The notes beneath the pieces are model-generated. The model was not told where the DNA came from. It ran no database searches and saw only the letters and a list, made by a program, of their open reading frames with translations. Source: Candidatus Cryosericum terrychapinii (GTDB lineage Bacteria > Caldisericota > Caldisericia > Cryosericales > Cryosericaceae). From it: 50,414 nt of DNA. This document shows, piece by piece, positions 26,969 to 35,445 of this stretch. Numbering within the stretch: the first letter of the stretch is position 1; each line of letters starts with the position of its first letter. The stretch lies in NCBI RefSeq assembly GCF_003570925.1, contig NZ_QXIS01000024.1, positions 1 through 50,414 on the forward strand. The letters are read 5' to 3'. Made by a program: the position numbers and the translations under genes.

Positions 26969-27046
26969 TGGGGTGGGTAAGGAGACTCGAACTCCCAACA
27001 TCTGGATCCACAGTCCAGTACTCTAACCAATTGAGCTATACCCACC
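26969..27046 (-). tRNA. tRNA-His (GUG anticodon)
   Basis: 78 bases with encoded CCA and an encoded extra G at position -1 (27046). Acceptor GTGGGTA pairs with TACCCAC, discriminator C facing G-1. Anticodon loop CTGTGGA gives GTG. TTTTT follows the CCA. A GUG anticodon is a substrate for the Tgt/QueA pathway also encoded in this window. Confidence 0.96.
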
Positions 27047-27055
27047 ATACCAAGC

Positions 27056-27132
27056 TGGCGAGCCCAGCAGGACTTGAACCTGCGACCGACGGATTAGAAA
27101 TCCGTTGCTCTATCCAGCTGAGCTATGGGCCC
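27056..27132 (-). tRNA. tRNA-Arg (UCU anticodon)
   Basis: 77 bases with encoded CCA. Acceptor GGGCCCA pairs with TGGGCTC (one G-T pair), discriminator G. Anticodon stem ACGGA/TCCGT, loop TTTCTAA, anticodon TCT. Only one base separates its 5' end from the CCA of tRNA-Pro. Confidence 0.96.
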
Positions 27133-27133
27133 A

Positions 27134-27210
27134 TGGTCGGGGCGAGTGGATTTGAACCACCGATCTCATGGTCCCAAACCATGCGCGTTACCAAGCTACG
27201 CCACACCCCG
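27134..27210 (-). tRNA. tRNA-Pro (UGG anticodon)
   Basis: 77 bases with encoded CCA. Acceptor CGGGGTG pairs with CGCCCCG (one T-G pair), discriminator A. Anticodon stem CATGG/CCATG, loop TTTGGGA, anticodon TGG. First gene of the array, a few bases below the promoter at 27220-27247. Confidence 0.96.
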
Positions 27211-27219
27211 AGTAAAAAG

Positions 27220-27247
27220 AGAATACACGCCATCAGCCAAAAATCAA
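27220..27247 (-). promoter_or_regulatory. Candidate promoter of the tRNA array
   Basis: On the minus strand TTGATT (27242-27247), 16 bases, TATTCT (27220-27225). It overlaps the last bases of rdgB and stands 10 bases above the 5' end of tRNA-Pro, which would leave almost no leader. Confidence 0.5.
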
Positions 27248-27852
27248 GGTCTCAGCGGTGCGGCCCCTTGAAGAGAACACCACAGAGCCTCAACAGCCTG
27301 TGCACGGTGGCTAATACGGTCTTTGAGACCAGCATGCATCTCGCCGAAGGTGAGAGAGTAGCCGTCCGGGGTGAACAGTGGATCATATCCAAAGCCCTGA
27401 GACCCACGCGATTCCGGAGTCACGGTCCCGGCGACAGCGCCTGAGCAGGCGAGACACCGGCATGATCCAGGAAGAAACGCGACGATCCAGCACACGAACC
27501 GTGCAGGCGTTGACGACACACGGTACTCTGAGAGAAACGCTGCGAGCGCAGCCCTTTCGGAGAGACTCGCATATCGAAAGCGCGCAGAATGGGATCCAGG
27601 CATGTTGTCAAAAAGGGGTAGCTCAAGGCCAGAGTCGTCCGCGAGGACAATACAGTCATCGGGTCCCGTGGTCAGGACGCTTAGCAGGCCCGACCGGGCT
27701 TTCCTGTATGCGTTCTGGTAATAAGTGGCGCCACACTCGACGACGCCTTCCACATCCAGCTTATCCAAGGGGAGCCAGCAGTCCAGACCTCTGAGAATAC
27801 TACCAAATTCCTGCAGCTTATGAGCGTTGCCGGTGACAAGTCGCAGTCTCAA
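27244..27852 (-). CDS. rdgB: Non-canonical purine NTP pyrophosphatase, RdgB/HAM1 family
   Basis: 202 residues. It hydrolyses dITP/XTP to the monophosphate and so cleans the nucleotide pool. Motifs: LVTGNAHKLQEF at the N-terminus, VLADDSGLEL, PGSHSARF, GFGYDPLF and SHRAQA. The start is TTG at 27852 overlapping the murI stop (TTGA). The middle is Cys-richer than usual (RFVCWIVAFLPGSCRCLACS). The murI-rdgB pair is common in Firmicutes. Confidence 0.94.
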   Translation of the reverse strand: MRLRLVTGNAHKLQEFGSILRGLDCWLPLDKLDVEGVVECGATYYQNAYRKARSGLLSVLTTGPDDCIVLADDSGLELPLFDNMPGSHSARFRYASLSERAALAAFLSEYRVSSTPARFVCWIVAFLPGSCRCLACSGAVAGTVTPESRGSQGFGYDPLFTPDGYSLTFGEMHAGLKDRISHRAQAVEALWCSLQGAAPLRP

Positions 27853-28637
27853 ACGTCTGCCACTTCCACTGTGCTGACATAGTCACCAAGGAAGAGGCGA
27901 GCCTTGTCGAGGAAGTCACCAGGGTCGCCTGTTGTGAAGAACCTGTCCTGTTGTCCAGCCCCGGTGGTCAACCGACACTTTTCGAGCACCAGCCCCACCT
28001 CGTATGCCAATTCCTTGCTTGGATCGACAATCTTGACGGCCGGCCCAAGAATGCCTTCCATGAGGCTGGTAAGGAAAGGAAAGTGGGTGCAACCCAGAAC
28101 AAGGGTGTCTGCTCCGAACTCCCGTACCGGCTTCAAAACGTGTGTGGCGTAGTCGGTCACGTTCTGACCCTCGATGCTCCCGGCTTCCACAAGATTCACG
28201 AGTTCCTGCGACTGGAGTTCGATCATTTCCACTGTCGGATCCAGCAGGCCCATGGCCCTGAGATAGGCGTGGCTCCGTGCTGTCCCGGGCGTCGACAGTA
28301 CTGCGACTCTGCGGTTACGGGTCGCCAGCTGTGCGCTCTTAACGCCAGCCGAAATCATTCCCAGAACCGGGACGTCCACGCAACGCTGAATTTCTGGGAA
28401 AATGGCGCTGGAGGCCGTGTTGCAAGCCACAACAACGATCCGAGCCCCGTGGGACTCGAGGAACTCGACGATGGTCGTGGCCCTGCTGATCACCCGCTCC
28501 TTTGGCTTCGTTCCATACGGAAAAAAGAGGGAGTCGGCGATGTACATGATAGCCTCTCGCGGCAATCGGTTCTTCAGCTCCCGGACAACCGTCAGCCCTC
28601 CGACTCCCGAGTCGAATACCCCTATATAGGATTGCAC
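27849..28637 (-). CDS. murI: Glutamate racemase
   Basis: 262 residues. It makes D-glutamate for peptidoglycan. N-terminal GVFDSGVGGLTV, first catalytic Cys in VVACNTASSAIF, second in LVLGCTHFPFL, plus YIADSLFFPYG (usual D-x-x-x-x-PYG). The start is GTG at 28637 with AGGGG upstream. It follows the amidase gene after 9 bases. Confidence 0.97.
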   Translation of the reverse strand: MQSYIGVFDSGVGGLTVVRELKNRLPREAIMYIADSLFFPYGTKPKERVISRATTIVEFLESHGARIVVVACNTASSAIFPEIQRCVDVPVLGMISAGVKSAQLATRNRRVAVLSTPGTARSHAYLRAMGLLDPTVEMIELQSQELVNLVEAGSIEGQNVTDYATHVLKPVREFGADTLVLGCTHFPFLTSLMEGILGPAVKIVDPSKELAYEVGLVLEKCRLTTGAGQQDRFFTTGDPGDFLDKARLFLGDYVSTVEVADV

Positions 28638-28646
28638 CGGACCCCT

Positions 28647-31325
28647 CTACTTGCCGAAGTACTCGACAATGGCGTCCACGATGCCCTTGGCTGCCTTCTG
28701 CTGGAAGGAGTCATCGCGCAGAAGACGCTCCTCTTCACTGTTGCTGATAAACGCGCACTCCACCAGGACAGCTGGCATGGTATCGATGTGGGACAGTAGG
28801 TACAGCGACGTCTTCTGCGTCCCTCGATCCGTTCTTCCTAGGGCCGAAACGAGATGCTTCTGGACAAGCGCGGCAAAGACCTTCGACCGGTCAAACCAGT
28901 AGTAAGTTTCGGTACCTCCAATTGATGGTCCCCCATCCGTGGCGTTCTGGTGAATTGAGAGAAAAAGATCCGCCCCTGAGCTGTTGGCTATCTGTGCCCT
29001 CCCGGTGAGGTCAGGGTTGTCTCTTGACGTATCATCCGCCCGCGTCATAACGACACGGGCGCCATCGGCCTCGAGTAACGCCTTTACCTTAAGCGAAATT
29101 GACAGGTTGACTGACGATTCCTTCGTCCCGGAAGGGCCTACGGCCCCGACGTCGAAGTAGCCCGTCGATGGCATATAGCCGTGGCCAGGATCAAGAACGA
29201 CTTTCTTCCCTTCAAGCTTTCCCTTGACGACGCTGGCAAGCGCGATGACATAGGTACCCGTTCCAGGGCTCTGCACATCGACTGCGGAAGCTAGGGCATG
29301 CAGGCGTATCTCCACAACGGGAGGGGTATCGTTCAGGCGCTGCTTCGCCTGTACGGTGGCCCAGGCCGACAGCGCCTGCTTGCCAACAATAGATGCGGCC
29401 GAAACCCCCTCAAATTGGAAGACACAGTAATCACCGTCCGCCGTCTTCGTCACTTTTAGGTCAGAGGCAGATGTGATCGTGATGCTTCCTGGCGTACTCG
29501 CAGAGGTACCTGCAAGGGTAATTGACGAGATGATCGGGTCAAGATACACCCTCAGGGCGTCCCCAGTTGCCTCCAGCCCAAATACGTATGCCACTGTCGC
29601 CACCGGAACGTAGAGCAGGCCACTCAGGATCCTCGGCGCAACAACCATCTCTTCGCTCCAGTGGTTGCTGTCCTGTGCAATCTTCAGAGTGCGCAGCCCG
29701 TCCTTCAGGACGTACTGTCGATCTCCAAGTGTTAGACTCGTCTGCTGGTTGGCCGCGTCCCAGGACAGCAACATGCCATAGGCATTGGCCACGTCGACGA
29801 GTGGTACGAACGTGGTTCCCTCTGCGAAAAACGTCTCTTCGCTGCTGGACAGAAGCTCGTCACGCAGAAACACGGCCTTCGATGGCGCTGTCGAACCGGG
29901 CGCACTCACCACTAGCTGTACGGTCGACGTGTCGGTCGATTGCTTCAAGCCAATGTCGGGCCCGACAAGATAGATGACAATGCTGGTTACGAAACCGGCC
30001 GAACTCGCCCATACCTTCACCGCTGACACCTGTTTCGTCGGCACACCGGCAATACCCGCCTGTGCAGACTGCACCAGCCTTGGTAGTGAGACCTCGATGC
30101 GCTCAGGATCGTGCTCCCGAACAATCGACAGCCCACTCTTATCCCCGTCGATGTGCATCGTGACGCTAGTCCAGCCGTTCGACGATACCAGCTCGACGCC
30201 GGTCAGACTGCAGACGGCACCTCCAGGCCCAGTTCCACCAACCACGGTGCCGTCAGACATTGCTATCCAGTCTTCGGGCAAAGCGTCGGAGGAAAGTTCG
30301 AGGAACACCTGCCTGCCGTCTGTGGCAATACCAACAATGACATTGCCCTTTGCAGCAAGCGCCCCGTCAGTCCCTTCAACGAATGGCGACGTCACCAGTC
30401 GTGCTGATGGACCCACGGAAGTAAGGCTCTTCCCTACCGTTGCGGCAACAAGACTGCTTGACAGTTTCTCCCAAGAGTTAACCAGGGGTGCGTAGACCCA
30501 TCCTGTTTTCTCGCCGGCAGTCACGCGGCACCAGGTCTCCTTCTGTTCGTTCATGGAATAGCCGATGATCAAGAGGCTCGTCCCGGAGGGCAGGACGCCA
30601 AGGCGGTCGTACATGACTGAGGGTCCACTGCGAAGGTTCGATGCGTCCACCGTCTTCGTCGAGAGCGGAAGCTTCGGCTTCCAGAGGGCCAGAAGAGACG
30701 ATGACGTGAACGTCGCCGGAGTGGACGGAGGAGCCTGAACTGTCTGGACTTTCACGACCCACGACGCGACGTAGCCGATGGTTTGCTTGATCTTGAGAGA
30801 CGAACAGTCTACCTTGTACCAGACTTTCCCGTTGGCATCTTTGGATTCTGACAGAATCCTCAGGGATGTACGTGACTTCATGGTCGTCAGGCGCACGAAA
30901 GCTGTCCCCGCACCACTTCGCAGTGATGTGCCATCTTCCACGACGACAGCGTAGCGAGTGGAGGAGGACTGGACGGAGACAGCTGGTTCCACTGTTGCAG
31001 GCACCGGTTTCGAGACAGCTGGGCTGGCCGGCGTTGTAGTCGCCGGAGCATAGGTCACGAGCCAGCCCGCCGCGAACCCGAACGAGGCACCCACCCGTAT
31101 CTTGTACCACGTCCGTCCCGACGTATCTTTGGAAGAGCCGACAGCCTCGAATTTTTCTCCCTTGCGTGCGATCCGAATCACGGTGAACGTCGTACCGGCT
31201 CCCGACCGGATGTTGGCCTCGTCCGGGATCGTCACGGTCGCCGTCGTGTCACTCCACACCGTCCCGACAATGGCACCGAGGAAAAGGACCAGAACGAGGA
31301 ACACAACGATCATCTTCTTGCTCAA
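28647..31325 (-). CDS. Secreted N-acetylmuramoyl-L-alanine amidase with SH3, AMIN and stalk domains
   Basis: 892 residues. It cleaves the amide between MurNAc and the stem peptide. Order of parts: signal peptide (1-25); three bacterial SH3 units (about 30-95, 125-190, 225-285), each with an LRSGAG/IRSGAG-type motif; an AMIN-like region (about 320-470); a copper-amine-oxidase N-type stalk unit (about 500-590: FVPLVDVANAYGMLLSWD); a second AMIN-like unit (about 595-700); and a C-terminal Amidase_3 zinc domain with DPGHG, TKESSVNL, SIHQN and VECAFISN ligands. Start TTG at 31325 overlaps the smpB stop (TTGA) behind a GGGGG run; ATG at 31313 is an alternative. The wall-binding modules suggest a division or wall-turnover role. 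Confidence 0.93.
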   Translation of the reverse strand: MSKKMIVVFLVLVLFLGAIVGTVWSDTTATVTIPDEANIRSGAGTTFTVIRIARKGEKFEAVGSSKDTSGRTWYKIRVGASFGFAAGWLVTYAPATTTPASPAVSKPVPATVEPAVSVQSSSTRYAVVVEDGTSLRSGAGTAFVRLTTMKSRTSLRILSESKDANGKVWYKVDCSSLKIKQTIGYVASWVVKVQTVQAPPSTPATFTSSSLLALWKPKLPLSTKTVDASNLRSGPSVMYDRLGVLPSGTSLLIIGYSMNEQKETWCRVTAGEKTGWVYAPLVNSWEKLSSSLVAATVGKSLTSVGPSARLVTSPFVEGTDGALAAKGNVIVGIATDGRQVFLELSSDALPEDWIAMSDGTVVGGTGPGGAVCSLTGVELVSSNGWTSVTMHIDGDKSGLSIVREHDPERIEVSLPRLVQSAQAGIAGVPTKQVSAVKVWASSAGFVTSIVIYLVGPDIGLKQSTDTSTVQLVVSAPGSTAPSKAVFLRDELLSSSEETFFAEGTTFVPLVDVANAYGMLLSWDAANQQTSLTLGDRQYVLKDGLRTLKIAQDSNHWSEEMVVAPRILSGLLYVPVATVAYVFGLEATGDALRVYLDPIISSITLAGTSASTPGSITITSASDLKVTKTADGDYCVFQFEGVSAASIVGKQALSAWATVQAKQRLNDTPPVVEIRLHALASAVDVQSPGTGTYVIALASVVKGKLEGKKVVLDPGHGYMPSTGYFDVGAVGPSGTKESSVNLSISLKVKALLEADGARVVMTRADDTSRDNPDLTGRAQIANSSGADLFLSIHQNATDGGPSIGGTETYYWFDRSKVFAALVQKHLVSALGRTDRGTQKTSLYLLSHIDTMPAVLVECAFISNSEEERLLRDDSFQQKAAKGIVDAIVEYFGK

Positions 31326-31774
31326 CGCACGTACCCCCTTATCTCACGCTCCACTCGTCGTCTCTCAGAAGTCTCACGAGACCCCTTGGTTGCCAGGAAT
31401 TTGCCGACAGCCAGATCGACCTTGACGAACCCACCCTCCGAAAAAGAAAGTGATGCGGGCACTACCGTCAGGCCCTGCTGACTAATGAGAGACGCAATCC
31501 TGATAAGCTCACGCTTGTGGACAAGGAGTTTTCTGCGACGTTTGAGCTCCTCGTCGGTTGTGTGCGCAAACGCATAGGGCCCCACGGACATCTGCACGAG
31601 GTAGAGCTCGCGACCGTAGAATCGGCAGTACGAATCTCCAAAAGCGAACGTCCGCGAACGCACGGCCTTCACTTCCCAACCGCGCAGTTCTATGCCGGCC
31701 TCCAGGCGCTCAAACGTCTTGAAGTTGTGCTGGATCCGTTTATTGGCGACGATTACTCCGGGTTTGTTGCCCAT
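31322..31774 (-). CDS. smpB: SsrA-binding protein SmpB
   Basis: 150 residues. It binds tmRNA and brings it to stalled ribosomes. Typical features: VIVANKRIQHNF (family NRKAxHDY), GIELRGWEVKAVRS, YLVQMSVGPYAFA, then KRRRKLLVHKRELIRI and the basic C-terminal tail that enters the mRNA channel. Start ATG 2 bases after the rluD-like stop. No tmRNA gene is seen in the window. Confidence 0.97.
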   Translation of the reverse strand: MGNKPGVIVANKRIQHNFKTFERLEAGIELRGWEVKAVRSRTFAFGDSYCRFYGRELYLVQMSVGPYAFAHTTDEELKRRRKLLVHKRELIRIASLISQQGLTVVPASLSFSEGGFVKVDLAVGKFLATKGSRETSERRRVEREIRGYVR

Positions 31775-31776
31775 GT

Positions 31777-32487
31777 CTACCGCGCAAGCACTCGAAGTAC
31801 AGAGATGAAGTCCTGAGGAAGTGGCGCCATGACCCGCACCTGGACCCCCGAACGCGGCGCAACAAACGAGAGCGCAAATGCGTGAAGCATCTGCCGCTCT
31901 ATGACGACGCTGCGCTGCGCCCTGTATCCATAAGTATAGTCTCCGAGTACCGGATGTCCAATGTAGGAGCAGTGAACGCGGATTTGGTGCGTCCTCCCCG
32001 TCTCAATGCGTATCCGCAGGAGAGATGCCTGGTTGCCAAAATGCTGGATGACCTCGAAGTCAGTTGTAGAAGGTCGACCCGAACTATCGGCCTGCCGAAG
32101 GAGGAGTCCTCGGGAATGAACTGCCCCAATAGGCACGTCGATTCGGCCACTCTTCTCGGCAAATGTCCCCCAAACCAACGCAAGATACTGTTTCTGCGCG
32201 TCATGGTTGGCCAGCTGTCGCTTGAAGCAGCTCCACCCGGCTTGAGAACGGGCCAGGACCATCACGCCGCTCGTGTCCTTGTCGAGTCGATGTACGACCC
32301 CCGGCAACTCGACATCCTCTCCATCGTATAGTGTGACTCCACTTGCCAAGGCCACTTCGGTCAGCGTCCCGGCCGCCTTCCCCGGCGCAGTGAAAACAGG
32401 CAGTCCGGCCGGTTTGTTCACCGCAATGATATCGTTATCGATATACAGAACCGGCACCACGACCGGCCCCAGCCTCAACTCATGCAT
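31777..32487 (-). CDS. RluA/RluD-family pseudouridine synthase without S4 domain
   Basis: 236 residues. The catalytic Asp lies in GVVHRLDKDTSGVMVLAR. The VNKPAGLPVF and RTHQIRVHCSYIGHPVLGD motifs of the RluA family are present. The protein starts directly at the catalytic domain, so the N-terminal S4 RNA-binding domain of RluD is absent. The ATG at 32487 (GGGG upstream) overlaps the lspA end by 8 bases; a longer frame to 32538 is rejected. The target uridine cannot be told. The lspA-rluD pair is a classic neighbourhood. Confidence 0.92.
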   Translation of the reverse strand: MHELRLGPVVVPVLYIDNDIIAVNKPAGLPVFTAPGKAAGTLTEVALASGVTLYDGEDVELPGVVHRLDKDTSGVMVLARSQAGWSCFKRQLANHDAQKQYLALVWGTFAEKSGRIDVPIGAVHSRGLLLRQADSSGRPSTTDFEVIQHFGNQASLLRIRIETGRTHQIRVHCSYIGHPVLGDYTYGYRAQRSVVIERQMLHAFALSFVAPRSGVQVRVMAPLPQDFISVLRVLAR

Positions 32488-32944
32488 GAAAGCCCCACTT
32501 GTTGGGAAAGAGAAGTGCAAGGCCACACAGTATTGCACCAGCGGTCACAAGGCAGTCGGCCACGTTGAATACGGACCAGCCACGCACCCACAAAAAATCG
32601 GTTACCTGCCCGGCCACGACACGGTCGATGAAATTGCCTGCAAATCCGGCAAAGACGAGAAAGAAACCATGAGCCAGCCCTCGGTCTCCACGGTGCAATG
32701 CTATGATAGCCGCAACGCAGACGCCAATGCCGAGCACTGCATTCACGGGCACGACCCACTGCCACCCTCCAAAGAGTCCGAACGCGACTCCTTTGTTCAT
32801 CGTCAGGACAAGCCCTACCGGACCTGCCGTAACGGCACGCTGGAAGAGAAACCGCCCTGCCAACCATTTGGTACCCTGATCTGCCAGGATCATCAGGGCA
32901 ACAAGAACTGACCAGCGGAAAAGAGCACTCGGCCTGTTCATCAT
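32480..32944 (-). CDS. lspA: Lipoprotein signal peptidase
   Basis: 154 residues, four membrane segments. It removes the signal peptide from prolipoproteins. Conserved boxes: ADQGTK near the N-terminus, NKGVAFG, GNFIDR with the first catalytic Asp, and VFNVADCLV with the second. Start ATG at 32944 or the next codon; the second has better spacing from AAGGA. It overlaps the DUF167 stop by 4 bases. Confidence 0.96.
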   Translation of the reverse strand: MMNRPSALFRWSVLVALMILADQGTKWLAGRFLFQRAVTAGPVGLVLTMNKGVAFGLFGGWQWVVPVNAVLGIGVCVAAIIALHRGDRGLAHGFFLVFAGFAGNFIDRVVAGQVTDFLWVRGWSVFNVADCLVTAGAILCGLALLFPNKWGFHA

Positions 32945-33183
32945 GTTCCTTCAGCCATCGCAGTGCCTTCCAGACCGATTTCCACGGTCTTGCTCCTCGA
33001 AGCGTGTCCACTTAGGATGCGAACTGCAGAGCGAGCTACGCCAAAGTGACGACTGAGAATCTGCAGGAGCTCCTCATTTGCCTTGCCCTCTGCAGGCCTG
33101 GCATGCACGTGGACGCGCCAGGGGTCTCCTGGTTCCACGTCCGACCTGCTGCTACCTGGAATTACGCGTACATTGATCCGCAT
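32941..33183 (-). CDS. DUF167/YggU family protein
   Basis: 80 residues. The pattern VRVIPGSSRSDV, then ARPAEGKANEELLQIL and VRILSGHASRSKTVEI, is diagnostic for the UPF0235/DUF167 family (PF02594), whose function is unknown. Start ATG with GAGGAG upstream. As in many genomes it lies near yggS, but here a possible small gene stands between them. Confidence 0.93.
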   Translation of the reverse strand: MRINVRVIPGSSRSDVEPGDPWRVHVHARPAEGKANEELLQILSRHFGVARSAVRILSGHASRSKTVEIGLEGTAMAEGT

Positions 33184-33227
33184 AATGTCTCCTCTTCAAC
33201 ACAACTGGGCCGTCCATGCCGGGCCAA

Positions 33228-33546
33228 CTAATGAGCAAAAGTGTCTGAGGCCAGGGTCATCGAGTCATCAGAAGTGTGTGCGAAGCTGCCATGTTTTCTT
33301 GGGACCAGAAGTTCTCCAATCGTGGTAATCTCATCTGCTCGATCGCGGCAAAGAAAGACCTCGTGGAGCATGACAGGCATGTCCACTTCTGCACGTGTTG
33401 TCTGAAGACCTCCTTTCGTCTTTTCTGGGACATCCTTCCATTCCAGCGACTGTGCGTAAGGTGTCTGCGTTCTGTCATGCGCCATGTTGATGTGATTCCA
33501 GGTCCTCGTCTTGCATAGGAGCTTTAGGCTGGGAAGGAGCCAGCAT
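33228..33546 (-). pseudogene. Possible small gene of about 106 codons split by a +1 frameshift
   Basis: Two open frames overlap by 11 bases. The first (33475-33546) begins with ATG behind AGGAGG (11 bases away) and codes for 23 residues, ending LESHQHGA. The second (33228-33485) codes for 85 residues starting MAHDRTQTPYAQSLEWKDV and ending SMTLASDTFAH. Both have codon use like the neighbours, without the random look of shadow frames, and a one-base change near 33480 would fuse them. No family is recognised. It could be one gene with a frameshift, two coupled small genes, or chance. Confidence 0.35.
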
Positions 33547-33594
33547 CGATTGCCACGCCTCCTCACTCGTACAATCGTGACTACGAACAATTGG

Positions 33595-34299
33595 TTACAC
33601 CTGAGAAAGTGAACGGGGTCCAAAAATGCCCGTACCAATACGTATCATGTTCGAGCCATGTTCGATCGCCAGTTCAAAATCGTCAGAAGTTCCCATGGAC
33701 AACAACGTGACACGTGACGAACCCAAGTCGCTGGCGAGTTCGTGGAACAGCACGCTGACAGATTGATATATTCTCGCCCGCATTTGCATTGTTGCTTGAA
33801 GAGGGACTACTGTCATCAGTCCGGAGATCTCGCGCAGCCAAGGAGTACCGGCGGCGGCAAGCTCACGAATCTGGGGCATGGTCAATCCGCCCTTCTGCGA
33901 TTCTTCACCGGCATTCACCTCCAGCAGGAACGTGCACGCCTTCTGTGCCCCGCGATCCTGGATACCATACAGACGCTCGAGGAGTCCTGAGTCTGCCGAA
34001 TCGACCGCGTCGAATACCTGCAGGATGGCGTTGTACTTGTTCGACTGGAGTCGGCCGATGTACCGGACAGTCAGCCCGTGACTCTCACGCAGGGCGAAGA
34101 CGTTCTTGCGAATGGCTTCCTGGAGGTAGTTCTCACCGATTTCGGTCGCCCCTGCATCAATGGCTTCCAGGATCCGGGGAAGAGGCTGTGTCTTCGTCAC
34201 GCAGACAATATGCGGTTCGCCGGGCTGACCAGCCGCCCGGCGATACAACAAGCAGGCTCGCTCGCGGACTTCCGCGAGACGCTCAGCTATCGAGCCCAC
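33595..34299 (-). CDS. yggS: YggS family pyridoxal phosphate homeostasis protein
   Basis: 234 residues. An alanine-racemase-fold PLP-binding protein that keeps free PLP in balance. The Schiff-base Lys lies in VCVTKTQP; other marks are IGENYLQEAI, IGRLQSNK, and the C-terminal LSMGTSDDFELAIEHGSNMIRIGTGIFG phosphate-binding end. Start GTG at 34299, 8 bases after ftsZ. The ftsZ-yggS order is the Gram-positive one (ylmE), but sepF and ylmG do not follow. Confidence 0.95.
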   Translation of the reverse strand: MGSIAERLAEVRERACLLYRRAAGQPGEPHIVCVTKTQPLPRILEAIDAGATEIGENYLQEAIRKNVFALRESHGLTVRYIGRLQSNKYNAILQVFDAVDSADSGLLERLYGIQDRGAQKACTFLLEVNAGEESQKGGLTMPQIRELAAAGTPWLREISGLMTVVPLQATMQMRARIYQSVSVLFHELASDLGSSRVTLLSMGTSDDFELAIEHGSNMIRIGTGIFGPRSLSQV

Positions 34300-34307
34300 A
34301 TTCGGCG

Positions 34308-35417
34308 CTAGAAGCCGCGAGGCGGCCCCTTGCGCAGTATGGCGGGGAGCTCGACTTCCTCGACCTTGAACTCCTTGAGAATCTTCTTCTCCTGTTCCAC
34401 TTCGGCCTTCTGAGGCTGCATCCCAGACGCTACCACCGTGATACGAATCTCATCGTTGGCCTCGCCAGACTCGCCCAGTACTTCGTCGAAAGGATCGGCC
34501 AGACCAAAGATGATCTTGGCATCCTTTGACGCGCTCGACTGGATGGCCGTCGAGATGATATCCATCTCTTCCATAGAAATCTCGTGGCCAATGACGTTGT
34601 AAATAAGTCCCGTGGCGCCCTGCATCGAATACTCGAGAAGCTCGTAGTTGGTGGCGGCTCTGATGGCCTTTGCCGCACGTTCGTCGCCCTTGCCGGTTCC
34701 CATGCCTATCCAGATGCTGCCGTCTCCTCCGCTGGGGAGCTCTCCAGGAGAAGTCGATGCCAGGACGTTCTTGAGATCGGCAAAATCGAGGTTGATGATG
34801 CCGGGTGTCCGGATGAGCTCGGTAATACCCTGAACCGCCTTCTTCAGGACCTCGTCCGCTTTGCGGAACGCGTTGTTGATGGTAATCTTCCCTTCCTCCA
34901 GTTTGAACAGTCGCTGGTTTGGGATAACGACCAATCCATCAACACTGTCACGAAGCTCTTTGATGCCATCCAGTGCAACCTTGGATCGCTGAGGGCCCTC
35001 AAAGTTGAACGGCTTGGTGACAATTGCAATGGTGAGAATGCCTAGTTCACGAGCCACTTTCGCCAGGACGGGAGAACCGCCCGTCCCCGTCCCTCCGCCC
35101 ATACCGGCAGTTATGAACAGGAGAGAGGAGCCGGTAATTGCTTCTTTGAGCATCTCTCTGCTCTCTTCTGCTGCTTTTCTCCCGACCTCAGGGTCAGCGC
35201 CTGCGCCCATCCCTCGAGCAACCTTTGCCCCAATCTGAATCTTGCTTTCTGCTCGACTGTATCGCAGAACCTGCGTGTCGGTGTTGACGCTTACGAAATC
35301 GACGCCGGAAGGAAAATCCCCCACCATTCGATTGATGGCATTGCCACCCCCACCGCCTACACCGATGACCCTAATGCTTACATTCGAGCTTCCCCAGGGA
35401 TCCAGTCGATCATCCAT
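34308..35417 (-). CDS. ftsZ: Cell division protein FtsZ
   Basis: 369 residues. The tubulin-like GTPase that forms the division ring. GTP-binding GVGGGGGNAINRM and the tubulin signature GGGTGTGGSPV are complete; the T7 synergy loop reads LDFADLKNVL. The C-terminal linker is short, and the protein ends with VELPAILRKGPPRGF, the conserved peptide that contacts FtsA. Start ATG with GGGAGGG upstream, 28 bases after ftsA. Confidence 0.98.
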   Translation of the reverse strand: MDDRLDPWGSSNVSIRVIGVGGGGGNAINRMVGDFPSGVDFVSVNTDTQVLRYSRAESKIQIGAKVARGMGAGADPEVGRKAAEESREMLKEAITGSSLLFITAGMGGGTGTGGSPVLAKVARELGILTIAIVTKPFNFEGPQRSKVALDGIKELRDSVDGLVVIPNQRLFKLEEGKITINNAFRKADEVLKKAVQGITELIRTPGIINLDFADLKNVLASTSPGELPSGGDGSIWIGMGTGKGDERAAKAIRAATNYELLEYSMQGATGLIYNVIGHEISMEEMDIISTAIQSSASKDAKIIFGLADPFDEVLGESGEANDEIRITVVASGMQPQKAEVEQEKKILKEFKVEEVELPAILRKGPPRGF

Positions 35418-35445
35418 AGTGGATTTCCCTCCCCGTCAGTATGTC

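Noticed and set aside
26651-27444. Plus-strand open frames across the tRNA array
   Set aside because: They are antisense translations of tRNA genes, with the characteristic repeated SRTRNL-like strings from the T arms.
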